NCBI GenBank assembly: GCA_028287205.1
Contig: JAQBQC010000395.1
Coordinates: forward strand, 1-6,585
Origin: Gemmatimonadota bacterium
GTDB taxonomy: Bacteria; Gemmatimonadota; Gemmatimonadetes; Gemmatimonadales; Gemmatimonadaceae
Direction of reading: 5' to 3'
Length of the DNA stretch: 6,585 bases
Part shown: one piece after another, positions 1 to 5,341 of the stretch
Position numbering within the stretch: position 1 is the first letter of the stretch
How the letters are laid out: every line of letters starts with the position of its first letter
Translations under genes and position numbers: made by a program
Notes under the pieces: generated by a model
What the model was told of the DNA's origin: nothing
Database searches by the model: none
The model's input: only the letters and a program-made list of their open reading frames with translations

Positions 1-557
1 TCGTCACCGAGGTGATGGACACGCGTCAGGTCGACACGGTGTGTCGCTACGCCGACATGCTGCAGATCGGCGCGCGCAACATGCAGAACTTCGCGCTCCT
101 CGCCGAGGTCGGCCGCACGAAGAAGCCCGTGCTCCTCAAGCGCGGCCTCTCCGCCACGATCAAGGAGCTGCTCATGGCGGCCGAGTACGTGATGGCGAGC
201 GGCAATCAGGACGTGGTGCTCTGCGAGCGCGGCATTCGCACATTCGAGACGGCGACGCGCAACACGCTCGATGTCGCGGCGATCCCGGTGCTCAAGGAAG
301 AGACGCATCTTCCGGTGATCGTCGACCCGAGTCATGCGGGCGGCCGTGCCGCGCTCGTCGCACCGCTCGCGTTCGCGGCGATCGCGGCCGGCGCGGACGG
401 GCTGATCATCGAGGTACACCCACATCCGGAAGACGCGCGCTCCGACGGCGATCAGTCGCTCGACTTCTCCGCCTTCGCCGACGTCATGTCGCGCCTCGCT
501 CCATTCGCGGAAGCCGCCGGGCGCACCATGCGCGAGCCGTCGCACGAGCGCGCGTGA
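1..557 (+). CDS. aroF: 3-deoxy-7-phosphoheptulonate (DAHP) synthase, type I beta, C-terminal part
   Basis: Condenses phosphoenolpyruvate with erythrose 4-phosphate to DAHP, the first step of the shikimate pathway, in the cytoplasm. The gene is cut by the left edge: the frame is open from base 3 and ends at TGA 555-557, leaving 184 residues. Visible family motifs are [10 protein letters not shown] (about 66-95), [28 protein letters not shown] and [17 protein letters not shown]. The His of DPSHAGG (codon 333-335), the Glu of EVH (codon 411-413) and the Asp of SDGDQ are spaced 26 and 11 residues apart. This matches the His/Glu/Asp metal ligands I recall for the Thermotoga enzyme; the Cys ligand lies upstream of the window. 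Whether the missing N-terminus carries a regulatory ferredoxin-like or chorismate mutase domain cannot be seen. KDO-8-phosphate synthase is a distant relative, but the motifs fit DAHP synthase. The symbol aroF is by convention; aroA or aroG are used in some genomes. Confidence 0.95.
   Translation, partial: VTEVMDTRQVDTVCRYADMLQIGARNMQNFALLAEVGRTKKPVLLKRGLSATIKELLMAAEYVMASGNQDVVLCERGIRTFETATRNTLDVAAIPVLKEETHLPVIVDPSHAGGRAALVAPLAFAAIAAGADGLIIEVHPHPEDARSDGDQSLDFSAFADVMSRLAPFAEAAGRTMREPSHERA
554..557 (+). other. GTGA stop/start overlap aroF-pheA
   Basis: The pheA start GTG (554-556) overlaps the aroF stop TGA (555-557). There is no good Shine-Dalgarno just upstream (only a weak GAG-like stretch), so pheA is probably translated by coupling or re-initiation after aroF. 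This supports a shared transcript and settles the pheA start. Confidence 0.8.
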
Positions 558-1414
558 CCCTTCCTGCCCGCATCGCATTTCAGGGAGAGCTCGGCGCGTT
601 CAGCGAAGAGGCGATTCGGAATCTCGATGCGCACGCGACCGCGGTTCCGTGCCGCGAGTTCATTGATGTCGCGCAAGCCGTAGAGAGCGGCGACGCGGAC
701 GCGGGCATGTTGCCGATCGAGAACACGCTCGCGGGATCGGTGGTGGGCAGCTACGATGCCCTCACCTCCTGCGAATCGCTGCACGTGACGGCGGAGACCG
801 TGGTCGAGATCCATCACTGCGTGCTCGCGCCTCGCGGCGCATCGCTCGATGCGCTGGCGACCGTGGAGAGCCATCCGGTCGCGCTTGCCCAGTGTACGCG
901 ATGGCTGCGCGCGCGTCCATCGATCACCGCGCGCGCGGCATATGATACCGCCGGAGCCGCGCGTGACATCGCGGAGCGGCGTGATCCGCGTGCGGCCGCG
1001 ATCGCCGGACGCGGAGCGGCTGCGCGCTACGATCTCGATATTCTCGCCGCGAACATCGAGGACCGAAGCGACAATCAGACTCGATTTCTGATGATCGCGC
1101 GAGCGCCGCGTGCGCTCGACCGTGGCGTGGCGGCGCGGACGGCGCTGCTCATCACCACGCCGAACGTTCCCGGCGCGCTCCTCCGCGTGCTCGAGCCGCT
1201 CGCCGCGAACGGGATCAACATGAGCAAGCTCGAGTCGCGTCCCGCCGAAGAGCCCTGGCACTACCGGTTCTTCCTCGAGCTCGACCATCCGGCCGCCGAC
1301 CCTTCGCTCGATGCCGCGCTCGACCAATTGCGAGGTGCCACCGAGTCCCTGCGCGTCCTCGGCACCTATTCCCGCTGGCTCGCTGGACGGGCGAGCGTGG
1401 GCGCCACAGATTAG
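554..1414 (+). CDS. pheA: Prephenate dehydratase, monofunctional, with C-terminal ACT domain
   Basis: Converts prephenate to phenylpyruvate with loss of water and CO2, the committed step of phenylalanine synthesis, in the cytoplasm. From GTG 554 it is 286 residues, the usual length for the stand-alone enzyme. The catalytic periplasmic-binding-like fold spans about 5-182, with [14 protein letters not shown] (7-20), [10 protein letters not shown] (54-63) and DNQTRFLMI (173-181). Thr176 of the TRF motif is the expected catalytic residue. The ACT domain is about 196-275 and keeps GALL (207-210) and ESRP (227-230), the two motifs that form the phenylalanine site, so feedback inhibition is likely. 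There is no chorismate mutase domain at the N-terminus, unlike the E. coli P-protein. The frame is open further upstream to base 41, but that part lies in another frame of aroF and is not homologous. It overlaps aroF by 4 bp and ends 31 bp before the next gene. Confidence 0.96.
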   Translation: MTLPARIAFQGELGAFSEEAIRNLDAHATAVPCREFIDVAQAVESGDADAGMLPIENTLAGSVVGSYDALTSCESLHVTAETVVEIHHCVLAPRGASLDALATVESHPVALAQCTRWLRARPSITARAAYDTAGAARDIAERRDPRAAAIAGRGAAARYDLDILAANIEDRSDNQTRFLMIARAPRALDRGVAARTALLITTPNVPGALLRVLEPLAANGINMSKLESRPAEEPWHYRFFLELDHPAADPSLDAALDQLRGATESLRVLGTYSRWLAGRASVGATD

Positions 1415-1435
1415 CCCCACCCCCCAACCGAATCC

Positions 1436-1440
1436 GAGGT
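1436..1440 (+). promoter_or_regulatory. Shine-Dalgarno of the dicupredoxin gene
   Basis: GAGGT at 1436-1440 sits 6 nt (counted from the last G of GAGG) before ATG 1446 and supports that start. The 31-bp gap after pheA (1415-1445) contains a run of C residues (1421-1425) but no obvious -10/-35 pair. Any dedicated promoter would have to lie inside pheA. Confidence 0.65.
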
Positions 1441-1445
1441 AGCAA

Positions 1446-2312
1446 ATGTCGCTTTTCGATTCGCGGTCACTCTTGCCGCTCGTCGCCCTCGTTGCGGCGT
1501 GCACCACCAAGGACGTGTCAAAGTCCGCGAACGCGTCCGACTCCACGCACACCGTTGCGGCGGCAGTACCGCACCAGATGACGGTGATCGCGACGGACTA
1601 CAAATTCGAAGCGCCCGATGAGGTGCCGTCGGGAATGATGACCGTTCATCTCGTCGACAATGGCTCGGAGATGCACCACGTCGCCTTCGTCAAGCTGAAC
1701 GAGGGCAAGACGGTTGCGGATATAGAGCAGGCGATGAAAACGCAGGGGCCCATGCCGAAGTGGGCGGTCGATCACGGCGGCGTGAATCCGTCGCATCCCG
1801 GTGGCGGCATGACCTCGACCACGCAGACGCTCGATCCCGGAAATTACGCGCTGATCTGCTTCATTCCTTCCGCTGACGGCACTCCGCACTTCGCGAAGGG
1901 CATGGTGCGGCCGCTCACCGTCACCGCATCGACCGATGCGTCCGCGCCCGCTCCGACGGCGGACATCGTGATGACGCTCAACGACTATTCGTTCACCACG
2001 TCGAAGCCCATCACCGCCGGGAAGCACACGATTCGCATCGAGAATGCCGGCACGCAGTCGCACGAGCTTCTGCTCGCACGCCTCGCGCCAGGCAAGAAAG
2101 CGCAGGACGTTCCGGTGTGGGCCGAGAAGCCGGTGGGACCGCCACCCGCCGAGCCGATCGGTGGCGTGCCAGCCATTCCGAACGGGACGACGGCGTTCAT
2201 CACCGCGAATTTCACACCGGGCGACTACGCGTTCGTCTGCTTTCTACCGGATGCGAAGGACGGCAAGCCGCATTTCACGCACGGAATGGTTCAGCAGATC
2301 CACGTCGAATAG
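1446..2312 (+). CDS. Lipoprotein with two tandem cupredoxin-like (type 1 copper) domains
   Basis: A 288-residue exported protein. Residues 1-18 form a short signal peptide ending in a lipobox, V-A-A-Cys19, so it is probably lipid-anchored; a Ser/Ala/Thr-rich linker (about 20-43) follows. Domain 1 spans about 44-160 and domain 2 about 172-288, and they are clear repeats. Each begins with an aromatic D/N-Y-x-F strand and then N-G/A-x-His (His77 or His78; His206). Each has a conserved Trp (106, 225) and a G-rich loop, then PG(N/D)YAxxCF leading to Cys138 or Cys265, and PHFxxGM giving His148/Met153 or His276/Met281. The order His...Cys...His-x4-Met matches type 1 copper ligands, although Cys-to-His spacing (10 and 11) is longer than in plastocyanin or azurin. 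Likely roles are electron transfer or copper binding in the periplasm; partner and substrate are unknown. It follows pheA co-directionally with no metabolic link. No copper oxidase or nitrite reductase domain is present. Confidence 0.85.
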   Translation: MSLFDSRSLLPLVALVAACTTKDVSKSANASDSTHTVAAAVPHQMTVIATDYKFEAPDEVPSGMMTVHLVDNGSEMHHVAFVKLNEGKTVADIEQAMKTQGPMPKWAVDHGGVNPSHPGGGMTSTTQTLDPGNYALICFIPSADGTPHFAKGMVRPLTVTASTDASAPAPTADIVMTLNDYSFTTSKPITAGKHTIRIENAGTQSHELLLARLAPGKKAQDVPVWAEKPVGPPPAEPIGGVPAIPNGTTAFITANFTPGDYAFVCFLPDAKDGKPHFTHGMVQQIHVE

Positions 2313-2321
2313 CAGGAGCGC
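2313..2321. other. 9-bp gap between convergent genes
   Basis: Only 9 bases separate the stop of the dicupredoxin gene (TAG 2310-2312) from the stop of the protease gene (TGA on the minus strand, 2324-2322). An 8-bp palindrome (2316-2323) and a 5-bp inverted pair (CCACG 2300-2304 with CGTGG 2328-2332) are present. Neither has a T-tract, so I do not call a terminator. Transcripts from either side probably run into the opposite gene or end by a Rho-type mechanism. Confidence 0.5.
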
Positions 2322-3923
2322 TCATCGCGTGGCGAGAATCGATTGCGCGCGGCCAAAGGCGCCGCGCGCAACTGCCACCTCGCTGCTCGTGACCGCCGCG
2401 AGGCGATAGTAGCCCTCGTCTCCCCACTTGGTTGCCGCGACCGTGCGCACGAGCACGCGCTGCAGCAGCGCATCCGTTGCACTGTCGCTCGGAATGGCGA
2501 CGCCGTTCTTCGATGCGAACGCGCGGAACTCCGTCACTCCAGCGGGCGGCAGCGATGGATTCGCCGCGAATGCATCGAGCGACGTCAGCGACGCGGCGTT
2601 CGCCGTCACCCATCCGCCCGTCCACTTGAGGAGCAGATCGTCCTCGGATGCACGGGCGAGCCATTCCGGCGCCGCGGGTGCATCCGGCAGTCGGATGTCC
2701 GGGTAGATCCCGCCACCGCCGTACACTTTGCGACCCCCATCCGTCTTGCACGATGGACGGCTCGCGGTGTCGCGGTCCGAGCCTGCGAGCCGGTAGTAGT
2801 CGTGGAGCGACACGCCGTGATACTGCCGCTGCACGATGCGTCCGCACGGCGTGCGCACGTGCCCGACGACGAGCTCGATGATCGAGCCATCCGCCATCGG
2901 GAACCCGCGCATGAGCAGCGATTTGCCGAACGTCGTGTGTCCAACGATCAGCGCCCGATCGTGATCCTGCAGCGCGCCCGCAACGAGCTCGGACGCGCTC
3001 GCCGTGCCCGCGTTCACCAGCAGCACGATCGGATATCTGCGCTCGCTCCTCCAGAACGAGCGCGATACGCGACCCGTGTCCGTCTCCGCAGTCTTCCGTC
3101 CCTCCGACGTGTACACGATCGTTCCCTTCGGCAGGAACTCCCCCGCAACGTGCGCCGCCTCGGCCACACTTCCACCGCCGTTGTCGCGCAGGTCGAGTAT
3201 GAGGCGCTTCATTCCCTTTCCCTCGAGCTTGCCGAGCGCGTCGTGCAGATCGTCGCCGACCTTCTCGTTCATGAAGCTCGAAATGCGCACGTACCCGGTG
3301 CCCGCCGCCTCGTCGATCATGAATACCGCGGGAACGGCAGAGGTCTCGCCGATCTTTTCGCGCTTCACGCTGCGCTCGAGCCGCGCGAGTGTTCCGTCGG
3401 AGCGCAGCCGTTCCAGCGACAGCGTCGTGCTCGACCCCTTTTCTCCGGAGAGCATGACGCCCAGCTCATCGGCGCTCTCGGCGAGCACGGGCTTTCCGTC
3501 GACTGCCACCAGCTCGTCGCCGGGAAGAATGTCCTGCCGCGCGGCCGCGGTGCCCGACGCGACGGCAGACACTATCGGCGCGCCACTGCGATACTCGAAG
3601 TCGACCGGAATCGGAAAGAGCTTGCCCGCCTTGAACGCCGCCTCGCGCGCGGGCGACAGCCGCACGTACGGAATCACGAACGAATGCGGATCTGCCGCGT
3701 GTACCATTCCCCGAATTGCGGCCATGAGCAGCTCGTGGCTGTCGACCGAATCCGGGTGGTTCACGCGAATCTGATTGAGCACCTGCGAGAACATCTGCAG
3801 GTCCTCGTACGTCGTGCGCTTGCGCAGAACCGCCGAGTCGGGAGCCGGCTGTTGGGAGCGCAGCTGCGGCGCGAGGAATCCAAGCATCAGCGTTCCGACA
3901 ATGGCACGCGAGAATAGCCGCAT
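2322..3923 (-). CDS. Secreted S41 family C-terminal processing protease with PDZ domain
   Basis: A serine endopeptidase of the CtpA/Prc (Tsp) family, expected in the periplasm, cleaving unfolded or tagged envelope proteins from the C-terminus. From ATG 3923 it has 533 residues. Residues 1-23 are a good Sec signal peptide (MRLFSR, then a hydrophobic stretch, then LRSQQ). A helical N-terminal segment is about 30-105. The PDZ domain is about 112-173, with the typical LPGDELVAVDGKPV strand. The S41 core follows: LILDLRDNGGGS (241-252) and GTASASELVAGALQD (306-320). Ser309 is the catalytic nucleophile (codon 2997-2999). Lys334 of TTFGKS is the general base (codon 2922-2924), 25 residues later as in E. 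coli Tsp. YGGGGIYPDI (401-410) closes the core. A C-terminal helical extension of about 120 residues contains the WGDEGYYR segment seen in Bacteroidetes-type members. Cys360 and Cys392 flank the stretch before GGGG and could pair. It is last in the operon behind two TPR genes. A longer start at 4028 is possible. Confidence 0.92.
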   Translation of the reverse strand: MRLFSRAIVGTLMLGFLAPQLRSQQPAPDSAVLRKRTTYEDLQMFSQVLNQIRVNHPDSVDSHELLMAAIRGMVHAADPHSFVIPYVRLSPAREAAFKAGKLFPIPVDFEYRSGAPIVSAVASGTAAARQDILPGDELVAVDGKPVLAESADELGVMLSGEKGSSTTLSLERLRSDGTLARLERSVKREKIGETSAVPAVFMIDEAAGTGYVRISSFMNEKVGDDLHDALGKLEGKGMKRLILDLRDNGGGSVAEAAHVAGEFLPKGTIVYTSEGRKTAETDTGRVSRSFWRSERRYPIVLLVNAGTASASELVAGALQDHDRALIVGHTTFGKSLLMRGFPMADGSIIELVVGHVRTPCGRIVQRQYHGVSLHDYYRLAGSDRDTASRPSCKTDGGRKVYGGGGIYPDIRLPDAPAAPEWLARASEDDLLLKWTGGWVTANAASLTSLDAFAANPSLPPAGVTEFRAFASKNGVAIPSDSATDALLQRVLVRTVAATKWGDEGYYRLAAVTSSEVAVARGAFGRAQSILATR

Positions 3924-4024
3924 TACTTGGCCTGGGTAGAGGCGACGGTGGCGCTCAGCTTCGAGAGTCATGCTTTGTGACGAGAGACTGCAGGTGCACA
4001 GCGCGCGCGGTTGCCGCGTGACTG
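3924..4024 (-). other. Probable leader between TPR gene and protease gene (alternative 35-codon extension)
   Basis: If the protease starts at 3923, this is a 101-bp untranslated gap. The protease frame is open through it to an ATG at 4028-4026 that overlaps the TPR stop (ATGA). The 35 extra residues would be rich in Arg, Cys, Ser and His and would sit in front of a complete signal peptide, which argues against them. AGG at 3933-3931 lies 7 nt before ATG 3923 and is a modest Shine-Dalgarno; no such site precedes 4028 or the in-frame ATG at 3971. I see no convincing promoter. Confidence 0.5.
3931..3933 (-). promoter_or_regulatory. Weak Shine-Dalgarno supporting the protease start at 3923
   Basis: On the minus strand the bases read CCCAGGCCAAGTA before ATG 3923, placing AGG 7 nt upstream. 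It is short, but together with the signal peptide it favours this start over the ATG that overlaps the TPR stop. Confidence 0.4.
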
Positions 4025-4028
4025 TCAT
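4025..4028 (-). other. ATGA stop/start coincidence between second TPR gene and protease frame
   Basis: The TPR stop TGA (4027-4025) shares bases with an ATG (4028-4026) that is in frame with the protease. It may be a real coupled start or a leftover or chance ATG. The bases upstream (CCACACC) contain no Shine-Dalgarno. Confidence 0.4.
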
Positions 4029-5341
4029 GGTGTGGCAGGCGCGGGCGCTGAGGCGACGCTCGATGTCAGCGCCGTGACGCGCTGCCGTGCCACCGAGAGC
4101 TGTGGATCGGACTTCGCCGCCAGTGTCGTGTACTGCTGATACTCGCGCAGCGCATCGTCGGTGTACTGCTCGACATCCGCGATTCGCGCCAGCAGCATGT
4201 GTGGCGCGGCATAATAGGGGTCTGCCGCGATGGACTTCATCAATTGGGCGGCTGCCTCTCCATCCCGACGTGCGGTGACGAGCATCTTCGCGTAGTCGTA
4301 GCGGAGTACCGGATCGAGCGGCTGAAGCTGCACCGCGAGATCCATTTCAAGCAGCGCATTCGCGGTATCTCCCTTCGCGATGCTCATCGCTGCCAGACTG
4401 CGATGCGCGCCGTAGTACGACAGATCCTCCTGAAGCGCCTGCTCGTACGCCTCACGGGCCTTGTCGGGTTGCCCCAGCCGCTCGTCGATGATGCCGATCA
4501 GGTGCTCGAACATCGCCTTCGAGATATAGAGCACCACGCGCTTCCTCGCGTCCTCCTCCCGCGCGCGCATCTCCTGAACTGCGGCAGTCATCTCGGCGCG
4601 CGAACTGTCCAGGTTTCCCAACCGGTAAAAGAGCAGTCCGCGCTCGGAATGGATGAAGGTCGCGACGTACTCCCGCTGCTCGGATGTGAATCCCTTGTAC
4701 GACAGTTCCTTCGCGTACGCCTGGAGTGCTTCCGCGAGGCGCCCGTCCGCGGCTGCCATCTCGCCGGTATTCCTGATCGCGCGCATGTGCGTCAGAATCG
4801 CATCGTTCAGTCGCACGCGATCGATCGACGGATTGGAGTTCACGATGATCGCTTCGATGGAGCGCTGCTTGAGCTGACGCTCCATTGTGCGAGTCAGGAA
4901 CGGGTTCATCGTGAACGCGCGATACAGCAGCGAATCGATCGCGAGATACTCGGGCCGGCGCGTCTTATCCCTGCGGTCCAGGTAGCGCCCGAGCTCATCG
5001 GGCGTCATAGCGAGCATCGTTGCCGCATGCAGCGCGTACAATGCCTCGGCCGACGACGGATCGAGCTTCGAGGCCCAGTAGAACGCTCGCACCGACTCGG
5101 CCGGCTTCTCGTCGAGCGACTGAACGCCATACGAATAGTAGAGGCGCGCGTCGTTCGTGTCCGCTCCTGCAAAGAGTTTGGGACGCAGCGGTATGGACGT
5201 CGCTTTCTGAGCACCGAGCGCCGGTGAAAGAACCAACGCGATAAGCAGTGCCCCCGCGCTCACGCGCACGACCAGCGCCGTCACCGAACGGCGGGTCGCG
5301 TTGGCATGGCGTGATCTCGAGCGTGCCAGAGCCGCGCTCAC
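4025..5341 (-). CDS. Secreted tetratricopeptide repeat protein, downstream paralogue
   Basis: A 438-residue protein of unknown function. It starts with GTG at 5341, which overlaps the TGA of the preceding gene. GTG codons at residues 20, 25 and 27 are possible later starts that would shorten an unusually long, Arg-rich n-region. The hydrophobic stretch (about 22-40) and SPALGAQ mark a Sec signal peptide cut near Ala44; there is no lipobox and no cysteine anywhere. RPKLFAGADTNDAR (53-66) opens the mature part. Helical repeats follow, including DSLLYRAFTMNPFL (136-149). The clearest TPR units run from about 289 to 408: KAREAYEQALQEDL, GDTANALLEMDLAVQLQP, RRDGEAAAQLMKSIAADP and YTDDALREYQQY. TPR arrays bind proteins or peptides, so a scaffold or adaptor role for an exported complex is the natural inference. 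It is a tandem paralogue of the upstream gene (70 of 100 identical residues in the C-terminal part by hand count). It is followed by an S41 protease gene, a likely partner. Confidence 0.85.
   Translation of the reverse strand: MSAALARSRSRHANATRRSVTALVVRVSAGALLIALVLSPALGAQKATSIPLRPKLFAGADTNDARLYYSYGVQSLDEKPAESVRAFYWASKLDPSSAEALYALHAATMLAMTPDELGRYLDRRDKTRRPEYLAIDSLLYRAFTMNPFLTRTMERQLKQRSIEAIIVNSNPSIDRVRLNDAILTHMRAIRNTGEMAAADGRLAEALQAYAKELSYKGFTSEQREYVATFIHSERGLLFYRLGNLDSSRAEMTAAVQEMRAREEDARKRVVLYISKAMFEHLIGIIDERLGQPDKAREAYEQALQEDLSYYGAHRSLAAMSIAKGDTANALLEMDLAVQLQPLDPVLRYDYAKMLVTARRDGEAAAQLMKSIAADPYYAAPHMLLARIADVEQYTDDALREYQQYTTLAAKSDPQLSVARQRVTALTSSVASAPAPATP
5338..5341 (-). other. GTGA stop/start overlap between the two TPR genes
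   Basis: The stop TGA (5340-5338) of the upstream TPR gene overlaps the GTG start (5341-5339) of the downstream one. No Shine-Dalgarno is visible within the last 15 bases, so translation is probably coupled and the two paralogues are made together. Confidence 0.7.

Noticed and set aside
41..553. N-terminal extension of the pheA frame inside aroF
   Set aside because: The residues before GTG 554 are Arg/Ala-rich and not homologous to the family; the GTGA overlap and the family's usual length support 554.
452..1552. Minus-strand frame (366 codons) opposite pheA
   Set aside because: It is Arg-rich low-information sequence antisense to a well-defined prephenate dehydratase and crosses three genes.
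2297..2335. Possible terminator hairpin between the convergent genes
   Set aside because: The best inverted pairs are only 5 bp, or a loopless 8-bp palindrome, with no T-tract on either strand.
2314..2409. Small plus-strand peptide after the dicupredoxin stop (AGGAG at 2314-2318, GTG at 2329, 26 codons)
   Set aside because: It is antisense to the coding end of the protease gene, spacing and composition are unremarkable, and nothing else supports translation.
2343..3917. Long plus-strand frame (524 codons) opposite the protease gene
   Set aside because: It is a shadow of a GC-rich gene: very Arg/His-rich with no recognisable domain, while the minus strand shows clear S41 motifs.
4001..4008. 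Alternating GC run (GCGCGCGC) as a Z-DNA or regulatory element
   Set aside because: It is short and expected by chance at this base composition; similar runs occur within the genes.
4199..5227. Plus-strand frame (342 codons) opposite the second TPR gene
   Set aside because: It lies wholly inside a TPR gene and has Arg/His/Leu-skewed composition with no signal or domain, so it is a shadow frame.
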